The notes beneath the pieces are model-generated. The model saw nothing but the letters and a program-made list of their open reading frames with translations, was not told where the DNA came from and ran no database searches. A program made the translations under genes and the position numbers. From contig NC_081414.1 of NCBI RefSeq assembly GCF_030272615.1, positions 811,807,069 to 811,871,068 on the forward strand: 64,000 nt of DNA, read 5' to 3'. The stretch comes from Cryptomeria japonica. Taxonomy: Eukaryota > Streptophyta > Pinopsida > Cupressales > Cupressaceae. Shown here one piece after another: positions 23,952-36,309 of this stretch; position 1 is the first letter of the stretch; each line of letters starts with the position of its first letter.

Positions 23952-24392
23952 TGAGATTTTTCAAAGAAGAAAAACTCAATGAAAATTACAAAATAGAGAG
24001 ACAAATTATTGATAGGAATAAACTATATTCTATCAAGAGAAAAATACTCATCAATTGAATCATCAACCATTCTTCCATACAAGGTAGATGAGCGTGGTTA
24101 TAAGGCAAGGCCATATCAATATGTGAGAACACAATCATGACATGTGGCTCAATAAGAAACAAGGGTAGGTAGGATAAATAATATAATATTTCACAAGAGG
24201 TGGATCACCTACTGAATGTGGAATGCAACAACAAGATAAAACCATAAAAGATGGAAATTCTCCTACATACACCATCCCAATGTTCACACTTCCCCAAGAG
24301 TCTCATATACAAACTACTATGATATGCATGTACCTAAGTAAACTTAAGTAAAGTGTAATTATATCCAAGATGAATAAATAATTACACCAACA
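23952..24392 (-). repeat. Family-A 5' LTR (441 bp)
   Basis: TGAGATTTTTC to ATTACACCAACA on the plus strand, adjoining the PBS. It is the 5' LTR of the split element in duplication copy A. The flank on its right is homologous to the flank at 56225. Confidence 0.9.
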
Positions 24393-26499
24393 TAAATAAA
24401 TGAATCAAAAAGTCAATATGTAGAACATGTCATCGGGTGTCAGAGCTTCTACATATGTACCATTGGGTATGTATGGAACCAACTTTCTGATTTATCGAAA
24501 GAAGTAAAACAATGTTTACTTATCCAGAATGTAATGTGTTGTCAAACCTCAAAATGGCTTTGAAATATTAAATAATTTAATACGTTGTGGGGGTGTCCTA
24601 GAGTTCTATACTCGCTTATAATAGGTATTTAAGAAAAGACTTGTCTGATGCACGATTCACCTATACTAATCGTCACATGTATTCATTAAGTATTTTGCAG
24701 AGAAGGGATTGCAAACTATTTGGTGCTCCATTGGGTATCAGAATGGTAATAAAAGTGATGCTGGGAAGGAAACATCGAAGATGATAGCAAGGGACTGTAT
24801 AAACTTTATTCATTACTTTACTATAATTTGATTCGGTATGATTGTTTTATCCTCAAGGTGGACTAGAGTAATCAACAAAATGATATAAATAATTTATATA
24901 TGAATGCATCTTCTACAATTAAATTCTTATTGAGGAATGAGTTGTAGTAATGTGGTGTAATACATATGTTGGGTATTTTTCAAACCTTAATTGGATGGAG
25001 CAATATCTACAGTCAAATCTTTAATTGAATGGATATAGAAGTTTAGAATATTCAAAGATATTATATGAAATTAAAATTATTAATGATTAAAACCTTTTTT
25101 TATGCATATGGTTTTAATTTATTTTCACATGTATTCACGTTTCCACTTCGTATTTATTTTCGCCTTGAATGTGGTGGCAATTTATTCTAGCATTTGGAAG
25201 TCATGCTGATTTAAAGGTATCACATTTATAAACTTTAATTTTCATAAATGCTTGTTGAGGAATAAGTTCTAGTTTGGATATTTTTAAAACCTTAATTGTA
25301 TGGACAAAAGTAAATAATATATTTACTACAGTAATGGATTTAATATGATAGAAACATATTATTAAATCAATTATTAAAAAAATCTAAAGATGTAAGAACA
25401 TCTTATAATACAAATTTATTATTATTTATACAATATTATTATTTTCATATAAATACTTTCCATATAAACTTAAAATTAAATTATTATTTTATTATAGAAT
25501 ACAATGTATCGATATGAAAGATTATCTTGATTATTATAAAATTTAATTGTTTCCTTAAATTTATAATTTGTAAATCTATATGTTTTAATATATTTGTATA
25601 GATTTTTGTTTAAAAATGAATGCTTTTATTTTTTTATGAAATGGAAGCTATAAATTTTAAACTATGAAAATAAAGCAGTCCCTAATGTGAACTGTTATTA
25701 ATGGGAAAGCACAAATTAGGGAAATATTTAAATTTTGTGAAAGCTTTTAATTTGATTAAGTAAATAGTTTTTTGAAGTTAAATGTTTTTTTGGTCAACTA
25801 GTATAAAGTTAAGGGTTCATGTTATCTTAAAAATATTCAATATGCTTGGAAATATCTTAATTAATTTTATTATATTTAAAAAAAAATATTATTAACATTT
25901 ATCATCTAAATCCATTTTTAACAAAACAGATTTATGAAAACAAATGCTATTTCGTTAAAAGTTATTCCCAAAAGAACTATTTCATAGTTCCCCATACCTA
26001 TTATTTGTTACAAAAATGGTGTAGCTAACATTTACAAGTAACAAACCCACCATTGTTAATAAAATACCTAAAGAAGTAGCTGGAACAAGATTTATAGAAA
26101 ATTGATTAGAGCAGGACCTGCAAAATATCCTGAAAATAAAAGGTCATAAAACAAAAATGTTAAATCCCAAAATATCCTAAAAAGAAAAAGACAGAAAATA
26201 AAACTGTAAAAAGAATCTGAAGTAAGATCAATACAATAAAGATAGAAACTATCGTGAAAAATAGACAGGAAATTCAATGAAATCCAATTTTCTATATTAT
26301 CAAAAACATCAATAGATAACTAATAAGAAATACCTCTAGGAAAATTATCACTAGATTTTGGTAATGTCTTCTTAGTTTCATGAAATGAACAATTCAAAAT
26401 TAAGGCATTTACTTTATATCTTATTAAGGAAATGGTTTCAAAAGTGGTTCCGAGAATATAGTGGCTATAAACCAGCTAACTTATGTAATCACCAACTTT
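24393..26499. other. Left part of duplicated block, copy A; AT-rich, no gene
   Basis: No reading frame is supported. Positions 24393-24735 match 56225-56570, about 25290-25430 matches 56575-56710, and 25755-26499 matches 56715-57570. Two stretches, about 24736-25290 and 25440-25750, are missing from copy B. Around 24640 is the word TTGTCTGATGCACGAT, which also occurs near 44963. Confidence 0.7.
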
Positions 26500-26563
26500 G
26501 CATGTTAAAATAAAGTAGGGGCAAAACTTTAATAAAGATCACAAGAAGTACAAAGCAAGGGCA

Positions 26564-29500
26564 TTACATAGCCCCATCAAGTTCAACTAAGTGAAGAAAA
26601 TGTTGAGACAAAAAAGGGGATAACTGACTCCAATCAACAATGTTCTAATCATAAATATGATTAGAGGCCCACTTAGCCAAACAATCAGCAACCCCATTAC
26701 ATTCACGAGGAATATGGGTAAAAGAAATACTCTAGACAAACACCAAGGTGGATAATTTGAGCAAGAATCAAAGCTAAATGCCAACTAACCCCATCTAAAT
26801 GCCTCTTATTCAACAAGTTGACCACTACTTGAGAGTCAGACTCACATATAATCTTGTGCCATCCCAATTTACCGACACACTTCAGAGAGAATATAAAAGC
26901 CCGAGCCTCCATTAAATTATTAGTATGAAGACCCATATAAACAAAAAAATATAAACTGAGCTTGCTAGAACTATCTCAACCCATACCAACAATGCCAACA
27001 TGACTAGTGTTTCCACGAGAGGAGACATTCGTATTAATTTTAAGAACTCCTTGAGCAGAAGGAGCTGACCTACTCTCTCTAATCACCTTCAAAGTAGGGT
27101 GTCTACATATATTCCGCATGAACTGATTCTAGAGAAAAGGGAGATTAAGACAATCAAAAGACCCTACATCATAAGGAGCCACTGATTCAGTGATATCACA
27201 TTTAGCCATAACATTTTGTCCCTGAGAATGCCAAAATTCTGCCACCACAACTGAGGGGCCACCAAGCGCACATCTTGAAAAATCTGGCAATTTCTCTCCA
27301 ACCAAAGGTTCCAGATAATGAGGGATGGACCAATATCTCAAGCAGTTTGGAGGAAGGATGTAGAAACAGGGGCTCTACCCCCTGATCCACAAACTCAATC
27401 CACAAAGAAACACGCCTACAGGAAAAATTCCACACCCTCCACCAAAAATGCCAGATTTCCTTAGCACAAGAACACTGGAAGAAAAAATGAGAGACATTCT
27501 TCATAGCATCACAACAAAGCACACACATTGAGGGACCAATGAAACCACATTTGCACAAATTATCCTAAGTGAGACACTAGTTTGAGAAACTAGCCATAAA
27601 AAAAATTACACTTGGACCAAGAAAGCTTATGCCAAACTTGCTTCTACAACAAGACCTCAATATCCCCAAATAATTGCCTATCTAGTTGTTTACAACCAGC
27701 AGATACAGACTACTTCCCAAATACATCAGGACTATTTCAAGCCAAGACATCAGATCCCCTCGAAGAACTATAATTGTGAGAATCCAAAAGCTGAACTATC
27801 TCATGCCTATGATCCTTAGACCCCCAGGTGGCCACTTAGAAGGGTGCTTCGATTGGTAGGTAATAACCAAACCAAAATATTCTACAATATTGTAGTTCTC
27901 AACAATATCGCAGCCAGCCACAATAAAAACATCACAAAGAGGCTGAAGGTGTGGGTACAAAGAGAGGATAGGTGGATGACCATCCCAAGAATATAACCAA
28001 ATAAGTGCCTGTGACCCAAAATGACAGATCCAAAAAAGTGCACGCTTAATTATCTAAGCCTCCACTTTCAGAGTATGCCAAATCATAGAACCACTTCCCT
28101 CTAGAGAATAGCGAGGAACCTCAAAAGAAGAAATACCTCTAAGATATTTGTGTTTAGCAATACAGGCCCATAACTAGTGTTGATGAGTACACCATCGCCA
28201 ACAAAGCTTAGTAGAAAGAACTTATTTGTTCAAGATAGAAGAGCATAATCCAAGACCACCCTCTTTCTTTGGTCTACATACAAATTCCTACTTAAGAAAG
28301 CTCCACTTAGTAACCAACAAATTGCCACTCCAAAGAAATTGATGAGAGAGAGCATCGAATTCCCTAAGAAAATACTTTGGGGCTGCTTGAACAAAGCACC
28401 TATAGATAGGGATGGCCTATATATTTGACTTGAGAAGAGTTATTCAATTAGCTATAGACAGCCACCTATGTGTCCAATAAGTTAGCTTCTTCCTTAACTT
28501 ATCAGGTAGAAACCACCAGGAGGAGCTTGGCTAGCAACCAATAGCAAGAGGAACTCCCAAATAGATAAAGGGAAGAGACCTAATTTGAAATCGCAAAATA
28601 GCTGTAATCCACCACTGGATAGCGTGAGGAGTATTGCAGAAGAAAATAGAAGACTTATTCTCATTCACTTTCTGACTTGAAGCAGCAAGATAGACATCCA
28701 AAACTTGCCTAAAAGATTCAGTTTCTTGAATATGAGCCAACCCCATGAGAGAGGTGTCATCCACAAACTAGAGATGAGAAAGCATTGGCAGACCCAACCC
28801 CAACTGCCAAGCATGAATCAAACCTTGAGCCACCTATAATTTAAGAAACCTTCCCAGCCTCTCTGCCAGAATGATAAACATATATTGAGAGAAAGGATCC
28901 CCTTGACGAAGACCCTTGGTAGCACTAAAAGGTCCTTAAGGTTTCCCATTCACAATAACCGAAAATGAGGAAGAAGTCACACAAATTATAGTCCAACGCA
29001 CCCAATCTACAGAAAAACAAAATCCCAATAAAATCTTCTGAAGAAAACTCCATTTGACTCTCTCATATGCTTTGGCCATATCGAACTTGATGAACATAAA
29101 CTTATCTTTAGAGGTCACCATGAAATGAATGACCTCAAAATAAATAACCACCCCCTCCAAAATATGATGACTTGCCACAAATCCACCTTTCTCTTCAGAG
29201 ATAATAAAAGGAAAACAAGATTTAAGCCTCTTAGTAATCAACTTTGTAATAATCTTGTATGCCACATTACAGAGCGTAATAGGCCTAAACAATTCAAGCT
29301 GATCAGCATTGTCCTTCTTTGGAATAAGAATCAGAAAAGCAACATTCAGGGCACAAAGCATCTGTTTATTCTTAAAAGACTCCTGCACAACATCTAACAA
29401 ATCTATCTTCACAATATCCTAGAACTCTTGGAAAATTTCAACCGGAAAACCATCAAGACCTTGAGCTTTCCTCTTATTCATGCCAAACACAACCTCCTCC

Positions 29501-30850
29501 ACCTCTAACAAATTTACCAGATGAGTAAGATAATCATTCAAATCATCAGAGATCAAAGAAGGAATACAAGCAAGAATCATGTCTTTAGCAGCCTCCGGGG
29601 GTGGAGAATCCTCTGTAAATAGAGAAGAATAGAATTCCTGAGCCTCTTTGGACATATCCTATTGTGAAGAAATCATAAAACCCTCCAAATTAACTAAAGA
29701 ATAAATATAACACTTATTCCTTCAAGCCTAAACAAAGTGATGAAAAAGGGCAGTGTTCCTATCACCCTCTTGCAGCCAATCAATTCTAGCCTTTTGCTTC
29801 CAATATATCTATTCCTGAAGCTCCCACTCCTCCATCAGTTTAAGAGCTTAGGACTCAAATTGCCTGAGAGGCACTCAAAATTCCAGATCCCTAATCTGGC
29901 GAGTAATAACAAAAAGACGCTTCTGCCCTTCTCTTTTCTTAACCGTTTAACTGCCAAAACATGACCTATTCCAATGCCTAAGATGATACTTGACATATTG
30001 AAGCCTCTTGAAAAATGAATACATAGTTGTACCATATGCAGGGCTCCCATCTTGCCACCATTGAGCAACAAGATCATACAAAGAAGAGTCACAAAGCAAC
30101 ATAAGCTAAAATTTGAAAGGAAAATTCTTGGGATTATAAAAAGAAGAAGCAGAAAACTTAATTGGCCAACGATCAGAACCGCATGAATCCAGAATCTCAG
30201 AGAAAATGACCAAGCTTCCACCAACCCAGAAAGAAGAGACAAGAAATTTGTCTAACCGCTCAGATATCACTTCTAATCCCCTTCTTTTATTGTTCTAAGT
30301 AAAAAAATCCATTAGATATTTTAATATCAACAAGAGAAAGAGTATCCACATTTGCTCAAAAAATATCTGAAGCATGACCTAGCCTAGGTAGCCCCCTCAT
30401 TTCTCCTCCAAGCACAAAACAGAATTGAAATCTCCAGCTAAGATCCAAGGCAGATAAGGAGAAGAAGACCTAACATACTGGATATGGGCCCAGAGCTGAA
30501 TTTTACCATGCATGTCAATTGGAGAATAAACATTATTGATTAGAATCATCTCACCAAATTCTAAAACCAAAGCCACCACCGAGAGAGATAATTTTCTAGA
30601 GATCCACCATCGAGGAACAATATTATGAGGATCCTAGAAAAGAGCTAGGCCTTCAAAACATCCATTAGAGCCAATATACTTACACAAACCAAAAGACCAA
30701 ATGTGAGGAGCATACTAAAACATGAGGCGTACCTGAAGCTTAGTCTCCTAAACACAAAAGATCATAGGTGAATGAACCACAATCAATATGAATAGCCTTA
30801 TGATGGGAGGCGCTATTCAACCCCCTTGCATTCCAAGAAAGAATAATCAT
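26564..30850 (-). pseudogene. LINE-1A ORF2: AP endonuclease, reverse transcriptase, RNase H
   Basis: ORF2 nicks target DNA and copies LINE RNA in place. It starts MIILSWNA at 30850. Endonuclease blocks are LINNVYSPIDMHGK and PYLPWILAGDFNSVL (30580-30397). RT blocks include KAQGLDGFPVEIFQEF (29480-29420), LILIPKKDNADQLELFRPIT, CNVAYKIITKLITKRLKS, FIKFDMAKAYERVKWSFLQ, KGLRQGDPFSQY and FVDDTSLMG (about 28770) as the catalytic pair. Then come FIYLGVPLAIG, the zinc-binding region CVLCCDAMKNVSHFFFQC (27520-27450), and RNase H at 26990-26564 with ICESDSQVVVNLL. There, the first catalytic Asp is Asn (INTN instead of INTD). Many stops and frameshifts make it a dead copy. Confidence 0.9.
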
Positions 30851-32225
30851 GAGGAAGGTTGACCAAAGTGGGAATCAATGGTGTTAACAGACCCATATTC
30901 CACTAGCAAATCCCCCATAGATTTAATCTTCTCCACATCCTTATGACCAACTTTAGTGGAATCAACAAAATTACCCTTCTTGAGAAGACGTTGCAACAAC
31001 ACTAGATCAGAGACTAATCCCCGACCATGAGATAAAGACAACACCTCCTTATCAAGGTCTGCTAAAACAACATCCTCCTCCAACTCAGCAAAAACAATAG
31101 GTAGCCCAAAACCCCACTTTTTCCAAGACCCCAGAATTATCTTTCACTACAACTTCCTGCTCCAGCTCTATATCAGTAGCCCCAAATAGAATCTCAACAT
31201 GAATCCCCTATTCTAAAGCCTGATTATCCAAGGCTTCAAAATGATTGAAACCTTGATCACTCTGTCTATCTTTGTAGGCTCGCTTCTGACCCCTCCCCTT
31301 AACCTTCACCTTGACTAGAATAAATCCATCCTCATTTGGACTCCCCTTAGGCATAGACAGTTTTTCTTTAGCACCCTTGTCCACCGAATCTGCTGATGAA
31401 GGAGAAGAAGAAACCCCAACCATTCTAGACATTAGAGGACATTGACATTGAAGGTGCCCATATTCATGACCTTGACAACATTGGAAAGGGAGGGACACAT
31501 AATCCAACTCTTGAACCCACGAAGCATTGCCAATAAATTTTTTTAAAGAGTCTAGCAAAGGAGTTCTTAAATCAATCTCAACACAGATACAAGCAAAAGA
31601 AAATATCTTTTTGTCTGGAGTATGCTGAGAAATGGTAGCTGACTTCCCTAACATCATAGCAATTCAATAGAGAATATCCTCTCGCCAAAATTCCAAGGAT
31701 AGCCATGGCATACGAACCCACACCGGAACCCATGAAGGAAAATCCTTTGCCACATTAAATCCTCCATATCAGGGCTTCACAAATAAGGTAGCATTATTAT
31801 TAAAGTATGGCCCTCCCTCAAAGAATCGATTTCTATATGAAACACGAGAAATCAACCAAGAAATAGCCATTCCCAACAAACAAAATCTCAAAATCACCCT
31901 CAATCTTTCAGGAACAACGCATCCAGGACTCCAAAGCCTAAAGAGGTACATGAATGCCCAGGAACTTACAAATCAAGACATGCTGTCTCAAATACAAAAA
32001 ATTCTCCTAAATCAATTCCAGAGAAATAACTAGGACAAGCCAATCCTGACTCCTTTGCAAACAACCATTCACCTTCTTGAGTTTAGAGCTCTCACCAACA
32101 GAAGAGGAATCTGATCTCTGAGCATTCAAATCTGCAGCCAATCTCGGAGATGGCTTCGCACCAGCCTAAACTAAGCTTTCAAAATCCCCAGCCAACACTA
32201 GGCTTTTAAAAGCCCCAACATTTCT
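30847..32225 (-). pseudogene. LINE-1A ORF1: DUF4283 domain and CCHC-like knuckle
   Basis: ORF1 is the RNA-binding partner of ORF2. The minus strand reads an N-terminal segment (PSPRLAADLNAQRSDSSSVG), then the DUF4283 core (FFEGGPYFNNNATLFVKPW, DFPSWVPVWVRMPWLSLEFW, SFACICVEIDLRTPL). A knuckle follows at about 31500-31440, LPFQCCQGHEYGHLQCQCP, with Gly-His where a second Cys is usual; LINE-1B shares this, so it looks ancestral. The acidic C-terminus ends TGA at 30847. The stop overlaps the ORF2 start as ATGA. The exact start is uncertain and several stops occur. Confidence 0.8.
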
Positions 32226-32582
32226 GCCTAACCTTAAACACAAGCCACACACAGACAGAAAACTAAACCCCCAATGAAACCCCAAGAACCATAAAGATAT
32301 ACTAAAATGCCATAGAAAATTCCCCCCAAATTAAGCTTACAACAACAAACACGGAGCTAGCAACAAAGAATACATGCAAGCAAAGGTACAGACATGCAGC
32401 CAGGCCTTAAAGAGCATGGGCTACCAGGCCTATACTCAAAGAAGTCATCATCCGCATATCCCTCCTCAATTATTTAGTGCGACTTTGCATGTTACTTTGT
32501 ATTATGTTTTATAATATATTATAACACATACACAACTTACACTATTTTTTGTTTTTTTGATAAAAGTGGAATACTCAACTAA

Positions 32583-32585
<3 letters not shown>

Positions 32586-32675
<90 letters not shown>
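32586..32675. repeat. (TA)n microsatellite, ~90 bp
   Basis: An uninterrupted TA run. The flanks 32461-32585 and 32676-33076 contain no gene that I recognise. It may have grown at the tail of the LINE-2-associated region. Confidence 0.97.
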
Positions 32676-32680
<5 letters not shown>

Positions 32681-33076
32681 TTTACATAGGATTCAAAGAG
32701 AATATCGGAGGAAAGATCCTTGGAAAGAAAACTTTTGGTCACAGCTCATAAAATATCCTAACAGTTTATACAATTTGCCACTTAGAAAATCTGGTCAAGT
32801 ATAATATCAGCTTTACATAGAGGCCATATGGCACTTAGTAGACCCATTAGAAAATTCTCAAAACATAAACTCCTCTGCTGCTAACAATGGAAGGAGACAA
32901 ATGATTTCATAGCCCCGCTCCAAACCCATGAACCAAAAAATTTCTTCAATATTTTACTCTGTAATACCTTTACTATACTGCAAAACCAAGAGTCTTTATG
33001 AAAAGGAATTCAAATACCATGTGCTAGGGCCTTCCAATGGAGGAGAAGAAGGAGGCACCATCTAGATAGGAAAAAC

Positions 33077-33649
33077 TTACACTGGCAAAGATCGAATGGT
33101 GTGCATTGATTCTAAGAGAAAGTGAATTCCTACAAATATATTGACAGCTGCAGCCAAACAATCTGGTGATACATGAGCTAATAGAGCTACCATAGCAAAC
33201 AACATATCATCATATGAGTTAGATATCAAACCATTCCTTAAAATTGAAAGAAGTTCCCCATGCCAACCGGAAGATAATAACTGAGAACGAGAAATAAAAC
33301 TAGAATACTCAAAATCACCAAATTCAAAATAGTAATTAGATAATGCACTATCCAAATCATTAGTAGTGTAGAAATGGGAGTTGAAATATGCATAAAACAT
33401 TGCCCTAACCATAGCAGAATCCAGAAGCACATCCATACAGATAGTGAGAGACCGAGATGCAATATCAACAAGAGAACAACCTAAGCTTTCCGCCAGCCAT
33501 TGTTTTCCCAAAACCTTACAAAAAGCCAGAGAAAAATCCAGCGAATAAACTTGAAATAGATGCTCAAGCTTTTCATCATCCAAAGCATAAGAGTCTTGGA
33601 AATCATAATGTTTGTGAGGCAACAAAATGCGATAGCCCACTGATTCCAT
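33077..33649 (-). CDS. Hypothetical protein, 190 residues, uninterrupted
   Basis: From the ATG at 33649 (MESVGYRILLPHKHYDFQD) to the stop at 33077 the frame is open, and it extends a few codons further upstream without a stop. The composition is that of a soluble helical protein (KLEHLFQVYSLDFSLAFC, LAHVSPDCLAAAVNIF), without membrane segments, repeats or a motif I know. It is the longest intact frame not assignable to an element. It lies downstream of the LINE-2 RNase H on the same strand, so it could be chance in a LINE 3' region, a captured exon or a small gene. No promoter or splice evidence is visible. Confidence 0.35.
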   Translation of the reverse strand: MESVGYRILLPHKHYDFQDSYALDDEKLEHLFQVYSLDFSLAFCKVLGKQWLAESLGCSLVDIASRSLTICMDVLLDSAMVRAMFYAYFNSHFYTTNDLDSALSNYYFEFGDFEYSSFISRSQLLSSGWHGELLSILRNGLISNSYDDMLFAMVALLAHVSPDCLAAAVNIFVGIHFLLESMHTIRSLPV

Positions 33650-34118
33650 CAAAAAAGATAATGCAGAGCCAAGAGAAAGCACAGGATTATAAAGAGCTCA
33701 ATGTCATTATAAGAAAGCAACACAACCACAAAAGGACGGCACAATAAATATTACCTCAAGCAAGCCCAAAAAGATACGTGCAAAACAACAATGACAAGCC
33801 GCCACCTTTATAAAAAATGATGACAATATCCACATGATGCTCATAGCCATAAATAAAAAACATGCCAAACAATAAACCAAGATATCCACACGAGTTAAAT
33901 CTCCCATATCAGACGAGAAAAAAAAATATGCCACCACTTGGAAAGGAAGGTAAAGGACGCAATAAAATTGAAAGCACGCCATCCGGATAGAGTACAGTCA
34001 CCATGAGATGAACACATGAAATCCATGCAGTCATCAAGAATTAAACAAGCAAATGACATATGGCAATAATATTAATTGCAGGGAAGATTTCAATTGTGCA
34101 AAATATAATTACCCCCGC

Positions 34119-34503
34119 ACACCACAAATCCCAGCTAATGTGCAATAAAGGCAAACATGTACCAAGACTGAGATTACACAGTAATGCAGTCATAATGACT
34201 GTTGCATGCCTAAATATAATCGTCATGCAAGGTAAAAGGTCAATCTGTTGCAAATGAGTTAGAACAAACAAACACAGAGTGAAAACAAAGAGTATATCAT
34301 GGTAATAAGAGACTCCCACACACCACAAATTCCAACCAAATGCTAGAAAAGCAAAAACCTGAACCCATCCTAAGATTACACACAGTAATGCAGACATAAT
34401 GAAGTAATGAGGGCTAAAGAGTCTGACACCACCACATTAAGCTGCATGCCTAAATGTAATCACCAGGCAAGGCACAAGGCCATGCTTTTGCAAATAACCT
34501 AGT
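34119..34503 (-). repeat. Diverged tandem repeat in the LINE-2 3' UTR (two units)
   Basis: Two units, about 34119-34260 and 34319-34503, share ACACCACAAAT, AGATTACACAGTAATGCAG, GCATGCCTAAAT and CA-GCAAGG in the same order. They lie between the RNase H stop and the presumed 3' end of LINE-2. The rest of 33690-34508 shows no gene; hydrophobic open frames there are by-products of the repeat. Confidence 0.65.
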
Positions 34504-34508
34504 AATAG

Positions 34509-35725
34509 TTAAACCGAATGAGGAGGTAAAGAACTGGAGGCCACCTCATCCAATGCTTTATTAGCCAGGAAGTCTGCCACCTTATTAGCTTCCCTAAAAT
34601 AGTGAACCATAGTAAAGGAATTAAACAAATCAAGCTGATCAAGAATCCTATCCAACCAATACTTTAAATGCCAAGAGTGGGATGAGCGATTAGTAACCAT
34701 GTAAAAAACTACCTGAGAATCACCCTTAATAACAACATCCAACAAATGTAACGAAAGAAGCAAATCAAGACCCGTGGAAAGGGCATGAAGTTCAACCACA
34801 TTGTTAGTCCCATAGGCAATACATTGACATTGAGCTTTAATGATACCAACCTTGTCATCAGCGACCACAATCACAATGGCAGATTTACCAGGATTGCCAC
34901 GAGAAGTTCCATCAAAGTTCAATTTAACTTTTGAAGCCGGAGGTGGAAACCAAACCAGTTCCTCTCTATTTACTAAAGGGTGCGACTGAGAAATTGCACT
35001 ACTCAAAGGGAGTGTTTGCAAGGCTACCCAATGTTTGGTCACCCAATTATCCCAAGGTGTGAAAGTATTATGCAGACTAGAACCTTTATAGATGAATGCC
35101 AAGACAGTCACATAAATCGACTTCTCTATGCAAAAGAGCACATCATGCAGAGGGGAGGAATGTTTCTTAAAAATCCTATTTTTCCTCTCAAGCCAAATTT
35201 TCCAAACTAGAATAGAAGGAGAAATTATCGAAAGATAAGCATAAAATGCAGATGGATATAACAGGGGCCAGCTCATGAAGTGAGATCTAAGGTCCTTACT
35301 AAGCGCGGACCTCCAATTTAACTTATTAAAAAGCTAATTCCAGCAATGATGAGCAAAGGGACAATGCAGGAAGAGATGATCCATGGATTCAAGGGACCCA
35401 CCACACATGACACAAGGAAAAACCATAGTAATACCCAACCTATCTAACCTCATTTCAGTAAGAATTCTATCCTGAACAGCCATCCAAGCAAACGCCCCTG
35501 CTTTGGGTAAATAGGCAACATGCTAAAATAGCTTAAATGGCAAATCATCCCTTTTAACATCTAGAGACAAAAAAATATATCCTTCTTTGACCGATTATTC
35601 CCCTGATTTTGAATAAGTCCAAATGAGCTCATAATCCTTCTCTGAGAAGAGTAATGGGCATTTCTTAAGCTCATCCACAAATGCAGACTTAATGTCTTGA
35701 TCCAACGAAAGTTGATTTTGATGCA
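34509..35725 (-). pseudogene. LINE-2: 3' part of ORF2 (zinc-binding RVT and RNase H domains)
   Basis: This is a second LINE family, truncated at its 5' side near 35725 as is common after incomplete reverse transcription. It reads SAFVDELKKCPLLFSEKDYE, then KAGAFAWMAVQDRILTEMRL. The zinc-binding block is CVMCGGSLESMDHLFLHCPF (about 35425-35350). RNase H follows in 255 uninterrupted codons (35276-34509), with the catalytic Asp in LNFDGTSRGNPG, Glu in NNVVELHAL, Asp in IKGDSQVVF and Asp in VADFLANKAL. The upstream part has stops. The RNase H domain looks intact but has no promoter or RT of its own. Confidence 0.9.
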
Positions 35726-36309
35726 CTGTTGAAATTATATTGGCTGGTAAAATTAATATATACCATAATTATCCCATTCTCCAATCAACCACCTAAATAT
35801 TATTTTTATTGTATGAATATATGCTAGCTAAAACTATTTGTAAAATTTTATATTTTGGAATGTGGAATTAGAATTTTGCAATTGACTTCCTATAATTGCA
35901 AATGTACTTTTATATTTGTATTTTGAAACTATACTAAATTTCTATTGTTATCATTATTTTCATATTAATTAAATATACACTACTATATACATATTTTAAA
36001 ATATATCTTAAAAAATTAATATATATATACATATTTACCTAAAACCATTCTTCCTTGTTTCTTTCTTAAACACGCACCCTCTCTAGACATTGTATGTCTT
36101 TCTATTATGTTGAGAATTTATTCGTAATCCTTATCAATATCTATCTTGACAATTTGTCTTGTGTTTCTCAGACATGGATGTTGAGAAAAGTTTTGGAATG
36201 CCTACAATAGTAAAGATGAATGCATTAGTTTCTCATGTAGAAAGTATTCACATTTATATTGGGTTACATAAGTTACATTTGAAACTCATTGTAATTATAC
36301 CCGTATATT
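35726..36309. other. AT-rich spacer, no gene
   Basis: Mostly A and T with short TA runs. A stretch ending GTGTTTCTCAG at about 36170 looks like a splice acceptor followed by 60 open codons (36159-36350, plus), but no partner exon or family was recognised. Confidence 0.5.

Larger units (their letters stand above)
26500..32460 (-). mobile_element. LINE-1A: nearly full-length L1-type non-LTR retrotransposon
   Basis: The minus strand carries ORF1 (32225-30847) and ORF2 (30850-26564), with a 5' leader to about 32460 and a short 3' UTR ending in AATAAAG-like words near 26530. Domain order DUF4283 and zinc knuckle, then endonuclease, RT, zinc-binding RVT domain and RNase H, is that of plant L1 LINEs. 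No clear poly(A) tail or target duplication was found. A second copy is at 57570-64000. Confidence 0.9.

Noticed and set aside
32586-32675. Long (TA)n tract as a possible origin or matrix attachment region
   Set aside because: A simple microsatellite explains it; no supporting motifs were seen.
34041-34397. Hydrophobic 118-codon frame resembling a membrane protein
   Set aside because: It lies in the LINE-2 3' UTR tandem repeat, and its internal repetition mirrors that of the DNA. The same applies to the frame at 33707-33982.
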